Notes: generated by a model not told the origin, from the letters alone. Numbered from the stretch's first letter, positions 8,361 through 16,630 are shown. The stretch is DNA of 64,000 nt from Scopulibacillus darangshiensis (GCF_004341035.1 NZ_SLXK01000021.1:1-64000), one strand, 5' to 3'. A program made the numbers and translations.

Positions 8361-9560
8361 CTACATCAATCCGCCAAAGATAAGGGGAACAAAAAAGTAA
8401 ACAATAATGACGGAAAAGATAATTCCGCATAAGTTTAACCATACCCCAGTCTGTGCCATTTTGCCCATTTTTACATACCCTGTAGCAAATACAATAGCGT
8501 TTGGCGGGGCAGCAACGGGGAACATAAATGCGAATGTTGCACCCATACACGCAGCTACCATGAGCATAATTGGATCAGTCCCCAAGGCAGCGGCACCCGC
8601 GGCAACAATTGGATAAACCATCGTTGATGTCGCAGTATTTGATGTAAACTCCGTTAGTAAGGTGATAACAGCAACGATTAGTGCTATTGTGATAAAAAAT
8701 GGGACATCGCTGAAGTTAACAAGCTGACTCCCTATCCATTTATCCAAGCCCGAACCCGTGATTCCCGCGGCAAGAGCTAGTCCTCCGCCAAAAAGCCATA
8801 AAATTCCCCATGGGAGTTTTAACACAGTATCCCAGTCTAAAATTTTGCCTTTTTTATTTTTAGCCGGTATCAAAAATAAAGCAAAAGCGCCAAGTAAAGC
8901 AATAATGGTATCATCAATTCCCGGAATGAATTTTTCAAGCACCAAGCTTCGCGTGATCCACGCAATTGCTGTCAGAGTAAATACGGTTAGCACAATTTTT
9001 TCTTCATAACTCATCTTCCCGAGTTCCTGAAGTTCTTTTTTAATAACTCCGCTACCTCCAGGTATATTTTTTACCTCCATCGGATAGGCGATCTTAACAA
9101 GGTAAAACCAGACCATCGGGATAAGTAAGACAACCATGGGCACGCCAAAAAGCATCCATCTTGCAAATGATATCTCTATGCCGTACAAATTATTAACTGT
9201 TGCAGCTAAAATTGTATTGGCTGGGGCACCGATTAGAGTACCGAATCCACCTATAGTTGCTGAATAAGCGGTTCCGAGCATTAAGGCAGTTCCAAAAGGA
9301 AATTTTCCCGGAGAGGTATCGATCGTTGCACTGTTTTCAAATGATTCAGCCACATGTTTAGTAACAGCTAAGCAAATCGGAACCATCATCATTGTCGTAG
9401 CAGTGTTTGAAATCCACATGGATAAAAATCCAGTAGCAACCATAAATCCCAAAACAATCATACCATTAATATAGCCTCTCTTGTCATTCCCTCTGGGTGA
9501 ACCAACAAAGCAACACAAAGGAACATTAAAGGACCGACAAACAAACCATTTGGGATTGCC
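8361..9560 (-). pseudogene. DASS (SLC13) family anion transporter, internally deleted
   Basis: The readable frame covers the C-terminal two thirds of a sodium:dicarboxylate/anion symporter: VLGFMVATGFLSMWISNTATT, TLIGAPANTIL, and the second SNT motif in LLTEFTSNTATSTM. The family is normally 450-500 aa. Upstream of about 9470 the open frame does not read as a transporter; it is antisense to a different gene fragment. In another frame, 9475-9550 on the minus strand encodes the usual first helix (GLFVGPLMFLCVALLVHPEG). So the start and middle have been joined by a deletion of roughly 100 codons with a frame change. The protein is not expected to work. Confidence 0.75.
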
Positions 9561-9705
9561 TAAGGAAGCAAGGATGATAAATGAAGCTGTTCGAGCTACT
9601 ACAAAAGATGGAATATTAACCGCTGACATCGGGGGTGAAAATTCCACGAAAGAAGTTACCGATTCAATCATATCTCATATATCAAAAATGTACGCGGGTG
9701 TTTAA
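9541..9705 (+). pseudogene. C-terminal fragment of an isopropylmalate/tartrate dehydrogenase-like gene
   Basis: About 54 codons ending in a stop: HLGLPKEARMINEAVRATT, then DGILTADIGGENSTKEVTD and a short tail. The (T)xDIGG.nSTKEVTD signature is the C-terminal end of the isocitrate/isopropylmalate/tartrate dehydrogenase family. All catalytic parts are missing, and the fragment abuts the decayed transporter gene in opposite orientation. Confidence 0.65.
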
Positions 9706-9728
9706 AAAGGGGGATCCCCCTTTTTTTA
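9703..9728 (+). terminator. rho-independent terminator
   Basis: AAAAAGGGGGATCCCCCTTT palindrome followed by more T. It is left over from the dehydrogenase gene and also insulates the GntR gene. Confidence 0.8.
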
Positions 9729-9801
9729 TAACTGCTCCTTCCTAATTACTTGTAATAAATTTATAATTAATATCAAGATATAAACGTCGGAGTGGTTAAA
9801 A

Positions 9802-10521
9802 GTGAAAGAACAAAACGCTAAGAGCACAGAAACATCAATTGATATTCAAAAAGTTCAAGAAGAATTAGAGCACATCATGAATAACGTAAAGGATACCAAA
9901 CTTCCGCAGCGTGCTTACCATATATTGCGATTAGCGATTAGAGATTTAAAGCTAATGCCGGGAAAAACGATTCTTGAACGGGAAATAGCAGATGTTCTGG
10001 AAATGAGTCGTACGCCAGTAAGGGAAGCATTAGTTCGCCTGCAAACAGAAGGGGTTGTAAGGCTTATACCTCGAAAAGGCTTTATTGTCGAACCCATTGA
10101 GAAAGAGGATCTGCGTGAAACATACGAAGTGGTAGAGGAGTTAGAGGGCTTAGCTGCAAAATTGGCAACTGATAAAATTGGTGAACAAGAATTAAATGAA
10201 CTGGACAGCTTAATTGATTGCCAAGAACAGGCGATAAAGGAAAATAATCTAACTGAATGGGCTAGACTCGATGACTTGTTTCATTTCAAAATTATAAATT
10301 ACGCCGATAATAAAAGATTATCGAATGTTATCGAAGTACACGCTGATCAATTATTTCGAGCTCGTCTATTTACAATAAATAAGCGGCCGCTGCCTTTTCG
10401 TTCTATCGTTGAACATCAGGCAATAATAGCCTGCATGCGTGCAAATGACGGTGAAGCCGCTCAGGTATCTATGCAATCTCATCGAAAACGAGCTCGAAAT
10501 GAGATCCTTAAAGTTTTATAA
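9802..10521 (+). CDS. GntR-family (FadR/FCD) transcriptional regulator
   Basis: A 239-aa protein. The winged-helix domain (LEREIADVLEMSRTPVREALVRLQTEG, residues about 55-81) is followed by an all-helical FCD ligand domain with metal-binding-type residues (RLDDLFHFKI and EHQAIIACMRANDGEAA). The first 35 residues are an extra, charged extension. GTG 9802 is the start, with GGAG upstream. It probably controlled the neighbouring organic-acid transporter and dehydrogenase, which are now broken, so it may be an orphan. Confidence 0.85.
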   Translation: MKEQNAKSTETSIDIQKVQEELEHIMNNVKDTKLPQRAYHILRLAIRDLKLMPGKTILEREIADVLEMSRTPVREALVRLQTEGVVRLIPRKGFIVEPIEKEDLRETYEVVEELEGLAAKLATDKIGEQELNELDSLIDCQEQAIKENNLTEWARLDDLFHFKIINYADNKRLSNVIEVHADQLFRARLFTINKRPLPFRSIVEHQAIIACMRANDGEAAQVSMQSHRKRARNEILKVL

Positions 10522-10757
10522 AGATTCATGCCTCCATCCTACGCGGTTAAGTCAGTCGCATATGCCACAAACTCTGACGAATTTGTTTTCGCCAATGAAC
10601 GAATATGGCAGTATCAACATCTGGTGTACTTTGGAGAGTTAAGCAACTCTAACCGGAAGGAAGGTGACCCGCCGTTTATTATTGATTCCATGTAAAACGA
10701 GTAAACACAGTTTTAAGTTGATATAATTTAAGATGTAGGGGAAAGGCGGTGTTTTAT
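10522..10757 (+). other. intergenic region with a possible small or relic ORF (10528-10695)
   Basis: ATG 10528 opens a 55-codon frame ending at 10695, with acceptable composition (contains DEFVFANERIWQYQHLVYFG and ends DPPFIIDSM). There is no convincing ribosome binding site and I do not recognise it; it may be the tail of a lost gene. TATAAT at 10722-10727 could be the -10 box for the next gene. Confidence 0.3.
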
Positions 10758-10970
10758 GTGTTAGAAAATCATAAAGAATCTCAAAAGAGAAAATTTGCTT
10801 GGGCTGATAAATGGGTGAAGATGACTGGTGAACGGGCAAAAATTGATGCCAAGGCTAATAACACATATATTGTTTATGAAACAAAAAAAGGACTCGTTAA
10901 AGAATATCCTGATGGGAAAATTGTAAAAATCGATAATAAGATTACTGAGGAAAAGAATGAATTACGATGA
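10758..10970 (+). CDS. small protein encoded before a zeta-like kinase, possible antitoxin
   Basis: About 70 aa, basic, with WADKWVKMTGERAKIDAKANN and a beta-rich TYIVYETKKGLVKEYPDGKI segment. GTG 10758 follows AAAGGCGG. It overlaps the next gene by 14 bp, a typical toxin-antitoxin arrangement. I do not recognise a named family. The antitoxin role is inferred only from position. Confidence 0.5.
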   Translation: MLENHKESQKRKFAWADKWVKMTGERAKIDAKANNTYIVYETKKGLVKEYPDGKIVKIDNKITEEKNELR

Positions 10971-11268
10971 TCTCCCACCAATGATGTATGTTTTTGCTGG
11001 TAACAATGGGAGTGGAAAAAGTACATTACGTAACCTTTTAGTGGATAAATTGGGGATTGAGATAAATGTTGATCCAGATGCTATTGCTCGTAGGTTAGAA
11101 CCTAGGGAACCGGAAAAAAAACATTTTGCAGCTGGTAAAGAATCAGTAAAAATGATTTATGAATGTATTAATAAAGAAAAGAGTTTTTCTATTGAAACAA
11201 CTCTTGCCGGGAAAAATGCCATAAATCAAATGATCAAAGCAAAGCGCAGATATTCCTTGCAGGGGTAG
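10957..11268 (+). pseudogene. zeta-toxin-like P-loop kinase, truncated
   Basis: Contains the N-terminal half of a zeta/UDP-GlcNAc-kinase-like fold: Walker A (FAGNNGSGKST), INVDPDAIARRL and the FSIETTLAGKNAI substrate-loop motif. The frame then breaks in KAKRRYSLQG and stops at 103 aa, while complete members are near 190-200 aa. Just downstream, another frame reads VASANNGV, resembling the family's VASRV.NGGHH segment, so the rest has decayed by frameshift. The complete protein would phosphorylate a sugar nucleotide and poison cell wall synthesis. Confidence 0.65.
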
Positions 11269-11395
11269 CCAGCGCGAACAATGGAGTGGTAATATGATCC
11301 AAATTATCAAAAAGGATAATTAAAATCAACTTTTATTCTAAAATAGAAAAGGGCCATTTTACTTTGTCCTAAAAATTAACGGTTGGTGGGAGTCA

Positions 11396-11635
11396 TTGCA
11401 ATTATTAGACTGGGGGTATACATGGCGGCGTGGGATAAAAGCGAGATTTGATACTTTCCCACATTCGGTTGTTACCTTAAGATTAATAAATGATTATTAT
11501 TTTGTTTATAGTGTCGAATGGTCAGAGGATGATCAAGTTGTTACGAAGGCAGACTCGGAGAAAATGGGATTATTAATTAATAGGGAATTAGGTATGGAAA
11601 GAGAATATTTAAGACGGAAATCTGTGGTATAAGGG
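11396..11635 (+). CDS. unrecognised ORF, possibly the 3' end of a decayed gene
   Basis: 78 codons from a TTG without a clear ribosome site. The frame stays open upstream to about 11346 (KINGWWESLQLLDWGYTWRRG) without ATG, which suggests a fragment. It does not resemble the rest of a zeta kinase. No function is assigned. Confidence 0.3.
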
Positions 11636-11687
11636 TTGGGTAATAGCATAACATTATAATGCCTAATTCCTTTCGATTGTCTGATTG

Positions 11688-11733
11688 GCAGTATTTAAAA
11701 AGAGGGGGGTAATCTCCTCTTTTTAAATACTGC
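11688..11733. terminator. long hairpin terminator
   Basis: Perfect 18-bp stem GCAGTATTTAAAAAGAGG (11688-11705) / CCTCTTTTTAAATACTGC (11716-11733). AT-rich arms provide T-runs on both strands. Confidence 0.65.
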
Positions 11734-11935
11734 TTAAATCTTTTAGGACCATTATACTTTACTTCCAGTTTCATTACACTTAAAGAACATGACGTCATTT
11801 CAAAAGTTGATGCTGCAAAATACGCAATCAGCTATATGCCAAAAAGATGGCATGATGTCATATATTGCAATGATATGTATAAAAGCCAAATAAAGAGGGG
11901 AGTGATCCTCTCTTTATTTATCGTTTTTGCATGAG
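11734..11935 (+). other. intergenic region with relic coding sequence and a second hairpin
   Basis: A frame around 11790-11890 reads KVDAAKYAISYMPKRWHDVI, which looks like the C-terminal helical part of an aminoglycoside-nucleotidyltransferase-type protein (DUF4111-like), but nothing upstream supports a gene. A hairpin with AAATAAAGAG-type arms follows at 11888-11920 and may be its former terminator. Confidence 0.3.
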
Positions 11936-11939
11936 TCCA

Positions 11940-12035
11940 ATCTGACCCAACAAGACGTAAATGATTCAAGGTTGATGAATTGGAGAAACTGAGAATGATC
12001 TTTCTTGACTGTCAGCTGATCGAAAAATTGAAAAG
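11940..12035 (+). pseudogene. decayed partial duplicate of the 5' end of the following gene
   Basis: The region parallels 12057-12165. GAKKTTGATGAATT-like and then GAGAAACTGAGAATGATC match AAGGTTGATGAATT and GAGAAGTTGAGAAGTATC downstream. In one frame it encodes EKLRMIFLDCQLIEKLK, against EKLRSIVLDCELTEEFK in the intact gene. About 50 bp between the two matching blocks are missing. Confidence 0.65.
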
Positions 12036-12047
12036 AGGTGTTCCTTG

Positions 12048-12641
12048 ATGACAAACAGTAGATTGAATCCTAAGGTTGATGAATTTTTAAGTAAATCCAA
12101 AAAGTGGAAGGAAGAATATGAGAAGTTGAGAAGTATCGTTCTCGACTGTGAGCTGACTGAAGAATTTAAGTGGATGCATCCTTGTTATACGTTTGAGAAT
12201 AAAAATATAGTGTTAATACATGGATTTAAAGAATATTGTGCGCTTCTGTTTCACAAAGGTGCCTTGTTAAAGGATGCCCATGGGATTCTAATCCAACAAA
12301 CGGAGAATGTACAGGCGGCGCGTCAGATTCGGTTCACAAATGTTCAAGAAATAGTTGAAATGGAAACCATCTTGAAAGCCTATATTTATGAAGCCATCGA
12401 AGTTGAAAAAGCCGGTTTGGAAGTGAATTTTAAAAAGAATACAGAATTCACAATTCCTGAAGAACTTCAAAATAAATTCGATGAAATCCCTGCCTTGAAA
12501 ACTGCTTTTGAAGCATTGACGCCGGGGCGACAAAGAGCATACATTCTTTATTTTTCTAAAGCCAAACAATCCAAAACTCGAGAGTCAAGGGTTGAAAAAT
12601 ATATGGAGAAAATTCTGGGTGGAAAGGGATTAAATGATTAG
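12048..12641 (+). CDS. YdeI/DUF1801-family protein
   Basis: A 197-aa protein. The N-terminal domain has the DUF1801 pattern: EFKWMHPCYTFENKNIVLIHGFKEYCALLFHKGALLKD, where a small alpha/beta domain binds an unknown ligand. The C-terminal part, EALTPGRQRAYILYFSKAKQSKTRESRVEKYMEKIL, is the arginine-rich tail shared by the Bacillus YdeI type and bacteriocin-protection (OmdA/YdeI) proteins. ATG 12048 follows AAAGAGGTG. The molecular function is not established. A partial decayed copy lies just upstream. Confidence 0.8.
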   Translation: MTNSRLNPKVDEFLSKSKKWKEEYEKLRSIVLDCELTEEFKWMHPCYTFENKNIVLIHGFKEYCALLFHKGALLKDAHGILIQQTENVQAARQIRFTNVQEIVEMETILKAYIYEAIEVEKAGLEVNFKKNTEFTIPEELQNKFDEIPALKTAFEALTPGRQRAYILYFSKAKQSKTRESRVEKYMEKILGGKGLND

Positions 12642-12671
12642 AAGCGGGTAGCTTTAGTTGAACAATCCAAT

Positions 12672-12713
12672 CTAAAAAGTCGGTTCCTTAGCATACAGGA
12701 ATTCGGCTTTTTT
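12672..12713 (+). terminator. probable rho-independent terminator
   Basis: AAAGTCG..TTCCT pairs with AGGAATTCGGCTTT with a few mismatches, then a T-run. It follows the YdeI-like gene. Confidence 0.6.
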
Positions 12714-12768
12714 TAGGTTGAATTTCCCTTCTTTAATGCTATTTTTGATATCGTGTCATTTGGAAAAA

Positions 12769-12828
12769 ACATGTGCAACACCTAAGTTGCACATGTTACA
12801 AGCCATGTGCTACACTTTGGTTGCACAT
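12769..12828 (+). promoter_or_regulatory. twin palindromic operators over the ArsR/AHSA1 promoter
   Basis: Site 1: ACATGTGCAAC (12769-12779), 6-bp spacer, GTTGCACATGT (12786-12796), perfect. Site 2: ATGTGCTAC (12805-12813), 6-bp spacer, GTTGCACAT (12820-12828), one mismatch. They share ATGTGCAAC-N6-GTTGCACAT and are 36 bp apart centre to centre. TTGCAC (12787-12792) and TACACT (12811-12816) with an 18-bp spacer could be the promoter, so bound protein would block it. The ArsR protein encoded two genes downstream is the likely ligand. Confidence 0.75.
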
Positions 12829-12850
12829 ATAAAATCAAGGAGGAACAGAA

Positions 12851-13282
12851 ATGGCTAATGATCGAATCGAAAGGGAAATATTCATTGAAGCTTCTCTTCA
12901 AACGGTATGGGAGTTGATTAGCGAGCCGGCATGGTGGGTTGGCGATAAGCCGGGTCCCGACAAAGTACAAGTCGATGGATCACGCATAGTGGCAGACACA
13001 AAGTATGGTACGTTCCCGGTTTTAATTGAAAAAATGGACCCGCCGAACTATCTTGCATGCAGATGGGCAAGTTCATTTCCTGGAGAAGAACCAAGAAAAG
13101 GGAACTCTACACTAGTTGAGTTTACGTTGACGGCAAAGGATGGGGGAACTTGGCTTCGTGTCGTTGAAAGTGGCTTTGCCAGCCTCTCCGTATCAGAGGA
13201 TGAACAAGGAAAGTTCTTTCAAGGAAATGTCAAGGGATGGGGCCAACAACTGGAAGCATTGCGGAAGCGTGCTGAGAAGTGA
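12851..13282 (+). CDS. SRPBCC/AHSA1-family protein
   Basis: A 143-aa protein of the START-like helix-grip fold (Aha1 C-terminal type): EREIFIEASLQTVWELISEP at the start, DPPNYLACRWA, STLVEFTLTAKDGGTWLRVVESGF and a C-terminal helix GWGQQLEALRK. The family binds hydrophobic ligands; small bacterial members are often paired with ArsR regulators, as here. ATG 12851 follows AAGGAGG. The regulator gene starts one base after the stop. Confidence 0.82.
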   Translation: MANDRIEREIFIEASLQTVWELISEPAWWVGDKPGPDKVQVDGSRIVADTKYGTFPVLIEKMDPPNYLACRWASSFPGEEPRKGNSTLVEFTLTAKDGGTWLRVVESGFASLSVSEDEQGKFFQGNVKGWGQQLEALRKRAEK

Positions 13283-13283
13283 C

Positions 13284-13631
13284 ATGTTGTCTACAGATGA
13301 AAACAATCTCGAAAAGGTTTTGATTGCCTTAGCAGACCCCACTCGCCGTCAGTTGCTTAACCTCATTGCCGCAAGGGGACAAGCTACAGCGACGACATTA
13401 GCGACGACGGTGACAGTATCTCGTCAAGCTGTTGTCAAACACCTAACCGTTCTCAATGGGGCAGGACTTGTTGCATCCAACCGTGTCGGACGGGAAGTGC
13501 GATATAAGGTATGTCCAGATCAATTATCTGAAGCAGCAGAGTGGATGGCGAATCTGGCAGCGGATTGGGACAAACGATTAGGGTGGATTAAGCGTAAAGC
13601 GGAAGCAAACAACAAAACCGATTTGACCTGA
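13284..13631 (+). CDS. ArsR-family transcriptional regulator
   Basis: A 115-aa winged-helix repressor: LADPTRRQLLNLIAARGQATATTLATTVTVSRQAVVKHL is the ArsR HTH, and VGREVRYKVCPDQL is the wing. No paired metal-binding cysteines are visible, so it belongs to the non-metal subgroup that accompanies AHSA1 proteins. ATG 13284 is one base past the AHSA1 stop; longer in-frame starts would overlap that gene. It probably autoregulates through the twin palindromes at 12769-12828. Confidence 0.85.
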   Translation: MLSTDENNLEKVLIALADPTRRQLLNLIAARGQATATTLATTVTVSRQAVVKHLTVLNGAGLVASNRVGREVRYKVCPDQLSEAAEWMANLAADWDKRLGWIKRKAEANNKTDLT

Positions 13632-13687
13632 CGCATTTTAAAAATGGTTTTTCAGGAACATATAAATTTATAAAGGGATGATTCAGA

Positions 13688-14125
13688 ATGAATACTCAAG
13701 TCACAACGAAATTAAAGATTAACAAACCGGCGAATGAAATTTTTGAAGCTATCGTAGACCCTGTGAAAATCGGGAACTTTTGGTTCACATCAAGTTCTGA
13801 AAGATGGGAACAAGGCAAGAGGGTTACGTTGAGATATGAAGAATACAATGCGGAAGGAGTTATAAATGTATTGGAAGTCGAGGACAACAAGAAAATAGTG
13901 TTTTCATGGGGGGAAAATGGCCAAGAAACGATTGTTGCAATGCTGCTGAAAGAAGAGGACGATAGTACACTTGTTGAAGTAAATGAATCTGGTTTGAAAG
14001 AAGATGACCCTGATCTTATAGCTAAAATGTTAGGACAAAAAGAAGGTTGGGTATATACGTTAACCTGTTTAAAGGGTTATATGGAACATGGGATTAATAA
14101 TTTGAGAGCATCGTTAGTTCACTAG
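13688..14125 (+). CDS. SRPBCC/AHSA1-family protein
   Basis: A 145-aa START-like protein: TTKLKINKPANEIFEAIVDPVKIGNFWF, ERWEQGKRVTLRYEEY and a C-terminal helix in GWVYTLTCLKGYMEHG. It is the second AHSA1 gene of the ArsR module, 56 bp after arsR, with AAAGGGATGATTCAG before ATG 13688. Its role is unknown, possibly ligand binding or detoxification. Confidence 0.8.
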   Translation: MNTQVTTKLKINKPANEIFEAIVDPVKIGNFWFTSSSERWEQGKRVTLRYEEYNAEGVINVLEVEDNKKIVFSWGENGQETIVAMLLKEEDDSTLVEVNESGLKEDDPDLIAKMLGQKEGWVYTLTCLKGYMEHGINNLRASLVH

Positions 14126-14157
14126 TTAATAACAGTGCAGCATAAGTTGCATTATTT

Positions 14158-14204
14158 AAGAAAAGGACGCTTTTGTGGTATAAGGAAGCGCCCTTTCTTG
14201 TTTT
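14158..14204 (+). terminator. rho-independent terminator
   Basis: AAGAAAAGGACGCTT pairs with GGAAGCGCCCTTTCTT (small mismatches), then TTTT. It ends the ArsR/AHSA1 module. Confidence 0.7.
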
Positions 14205-14409
14205 ATTGGGACATTTTGAGCATGGATTAATTATTGCAGACCATAGTGATCATGAAATACATAAAGACAGACCTGACCTCATTATTCAGTGTTTACCGAA
14301 TTCTTGCCACTTTGGACTTATTTATGCTGGTTTTATAAAATTAGGCTAAATTTTAGGAATAGTGACAAATTAGTATTGTAAATATCTAAAGATTGTGCTA
14401 TTTTAAAAA
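14205..14409. other. intergenic region upstream of the lacI-type gene
   Basis: AT-rich, with no gene recognised. TTGTAA-like and TATTTT-like elements near 14375-14405 could form the promoter of the regulator gene. Confidence 0.3.
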
Positions 14410-14423
14410 AGAAATCGATTACA
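14410..14423 (+). promoter_or_regulatory. LacI-family operator-like site in front of the regulator
   Basis: AGAAATCGATTACA matches TGTAATCGATTACA at 15491-15504 in 12 of 14 bases. The location in front of the lacI-type gene suggests autoregulation. Confidence 0.65.
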
Positions 14424-14444
14424 TTTTTGAAAGGTAAATTGCTT

Positions 14445-15461
14445 ATGACTAAATTAAGAGATGTGGCAAAGTTGGCGAAAGTCTCAACAGCAACAGTATC
14501 CCGTGTCCTTTCCAATGCAGGGAACGTTACTGAGAAGACAAGACGGAAAGTATTAGCCGCGATGGAGGATCTGAACTATCAGCCTAATTTTTTGGGAAGA
14601 CAACTTCGCAAAATGGAAACCAAAACAATTCTTGTGGTCGTTCCTGATATCGCAAACACTTTTTTCTCAAAAGTTCTGCGAGGCATTGAATCAGTCGCCA
14701 ATAAAAATGGTTATCAAGTTTTGATGGGAGATTCACAAAATAAAAGTGAAAATGAGTCAGAATATCTAAATCATTTACGTTATAAACAAGTTGATGGTGT
14801 GATTTTACTTACCGCACGAACAACGCCCCATTTGGTTGAGGAGTTATCTGACAGTTATCCAATCGTTCTGGCTTGCGAATATTTGGAGGGTTCGAACATT
14901 CCAACTGTTTCAATTGATAACATTAGCAGCGCTCGAAAAATAACAAGCCATTTGATTAAATTGGGACATCATAGGATTGCTCATATAGCGGGGCCAAAGA
15001 ATGTTATTCTTGGCCGGGATCGGTTAAAGGGTTTTGAACAAGCATTGGCCCAAAACAACTTGGAGATTGATCAAATTTTAATACAAGAAGGTGACTTCAC
15101 CTACGAATCGGGCTATCGGCTGATGAAAAAATTATTGGCTCTGCAAAACCCGCCAACGGCAGTGTTTGCTGCAAATGATGAAATGGCTATAGGTGCGATC
15201 AAAGCAATTAAGCATTGTCAGCTTTCTGTACCCGAGGATATTGCAGTTGTTGGGTTTGATGATATTCAAATGGCTTCAATATTTGAGCCGGAGCTCACAA
15301 CGGTCGCTCAACCTACATTTGAAATTGGCAGCACAGCTATGGCATTACTTCTTAGCCTTATGAAAAAAGAGAAGTTAAATATGAAGCAGTTTGTTCTTGA
15401 AGAGCAAATGATTGTTCGTGAATCTTGCGGTGCAAAATCGAACGTGATCGATTCCTCTTAA
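14445..15461 (+). CDS. LacI-family transcriptional regulator
   Basis: A 338-aa repressor. LRDVAKLAKVSTATVSRVLSN at the N-terminus is the LacI HTH, with YQPNFLGRQLRKMETK as the hinge. The periplasmic-binding-like sensor domain follows, with NLEIDQILIQEGDFTYESG and NDEMAIGAIKAIK. ATG 14445 follows GAAAGG. It sits directly before two Gfo/Idh/MocA oxidoreductase genes and shares an operator with them, so it should respond to a sugar or cyclitol made or used by those enzymes. Confidence 0.9.
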   Translation: MTKLRDVAKLAKVSTATVSRVLSNAGNVTEKTRRKVLAAMEDLNYQPNFLGRQLRKMETKTILVVVPDIANTFFSKVLRGIESVANKNGYQVLMGDSQNKSENESEYLNHLRYKQVDGVILLTARTTPHLVEELSDSYPIVLACEYLEGSNIPTVSIDNISSARKITSHLIKLGHHRIAHIAGPKNVILGRDRLKGFEQALAQNNLEIDQILIQEGDFTYESGYRLMKKLLALQNPPTAVFAANDEMAIGAIKAIKHCQLSVPEDIAVVGFDDIQMASIFEPELTTVAQPTFEIGSTAMALLLSLMKKEKLNMKQFVLEEQMIVRESCGAKSNVIDSS

Positions 15462-15490
15462 AATAACAAATATATTTTTAGAAGAGGAAA

Positions 15491-15504
15491 TGTAATCGAT
15501 TACA
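15491..15504 (+). promoter_or_regulatory. palindromic operator before the oxidoreductase genes
   Basis: TGTAATCGATTACA is a perfect 14-bp palindrome with the central CG typical of LacI-family operators. It lies between the regulator stop and the first oxidoreductase and recurs in near-perfect form at 14410. Confidence 0.75.
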
Positions 15505-15557
15505 AATTGGTTAATAGGTTTAGTCATTCCAATGAAATAATATATGGAGGGGTACTT

Positions 15558-16562
15558 TTGATTAATGTTGCTTTATTAAGTAAATGGCATGTACACGCGG
15601 AGGATTATGCAAGGCAGGCTGAAGAAAACCCGAACCTATCAATTCAAATGGTGTGGGATGAGGATCCGGTGCGGGGGAAGCAATGGGCGAATGCGTTAGG
15701 CGTCCCTTTTGAGGAGGATTTAAATGCTGTGCTATCAAATCCGGACATTGACGCGGTTATTGTCAATACACCGACAAACCGGCACAAAGATGTGATCCTT
15801 GCAGCAGCCGAAAATAAGAAACATATTTTCACAGAAAAGGTATTAGCATTTACGGTAGAAGATTGTAAGGAGATATTCTCAACCATTGAATCAAATGGCG
15901 TTAAACTCATGTTGTCTCTGCCTCGGTTAACGGAAGATTATTATTTATACGCCCAGGAAGCCATCGACAAAGGCTGGCTTGGAAAATTAACGATGATTCG
16001 ATGCCGCCTCGCGCATAATGGGGCTGTGCCGCCTAAGGGACATTCCAATGGCTGGTTGCCTGAGCACTTCTTCAATAAGGAACAATGCGGCGGGGGAGCA
16101 TTGATTGATCTTGGTGCACATCCGATTTATTTGACAAACCGCTTGGCTGGTCCGGCAACTGCGGTCACTGCCCGGATGCAATCAACATTAACCCACGAGG
16201 TCGATGATAATGCGATTGTGCTAGTTGACTATGAGTCTGGCGCGATGGGGGCCATTGAGGCAAGTTTTGTTTCAAGCGGCAGCCCCTTCCAACTTGAATT
16301 ATATGGCACGGAAGGGGCGCTATTAATCGAAGACGAGACGATCCGGATTAAGAGCAGTCATTTTAATGATAAGGGCTGGGTTGTCCCGGAAAGCTTGCCT
16401 TCTCCATTGCCTATGGCGATCAACCAATGGGTCGAAGCGATTAGCAATAATGTTGCATCCTCAATTACAAAAGAGGATATGCTCAATTTAACATTAATTA
16501 ACGAGGCTGCGGCGCTATCAGTTCAAAAAAACACTACGGTGAGATTAAGCGATATGAAGTGA
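15558..16562 (+). CDS. Gfo/Idh/MocA-family oxidoreductase
   Basis: A 334-aa NAD(P)-dependent sugar/cyclitol dehydrogenase-like protein. The Rossmann half ends with NTPTNRHKDVILAAAENKKHIFTEK. The usual EKP motif reads EKV and the downstream D...HxxxD motif reads GGGALIDLGAHPIYLTN, so the lysine, first aspartate and histidine are kept but the last acidic residue is Tyr. It may act on an unusual substrate or be a binding partner. TTG 15558 is chosen because GGAGGGG lies just upstream. It is followed 68 bp later by a second family member. Confidence 0.8.
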   Translation: MINVALLSKWHVHAEDYARQAEENPNLSIQMVWDEDPVRGKQWANALGVPFEEDLNAVLSNPDIDAVIVNTPTNRHKDVILAAAENKKHIFTEKVLAFTVEDCKEIFSTIESNGVKLMLSLPRLTEDYYLYAQEAIDKGWLGKLTMIRCRLAHNGAVPPKGHSNGWLPEHFFNKEQCGGGALIDLGAHPIYLTNRLAGPATAVTARMQSTLTHEVDDNAIVLVDYESGAMGAIEASFVSSGSPFQLELYGTEGALLIEDETIRIKSSHFNDKGWVVPESLPSPLPMAINQWVEAISNNVASSITKEDMLNLTLINEAAALSVQKNTTVRLSDMK

Positions 16563-16630
16563 AAATGAAGACTTAGCAGATTTCATTAAAAAGGCAGATT
16601 AAAAAATGACTTATACGGAGGGAATAACAG

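Noticed and set aside
9480-9671. N-terminal 65 residues of the DASS ORF (minus strand) as real protein
   Set aside because: They are the antisense reading of the dehydrogenase fragment; the true transporter N-terminus appears in another frame.
13140-13283. Upstream extension of the ArsR ORF
   Set aside because: It overlaps the AHSA1 gene out of frame; ATG 13284 directly after that gene is a better start.
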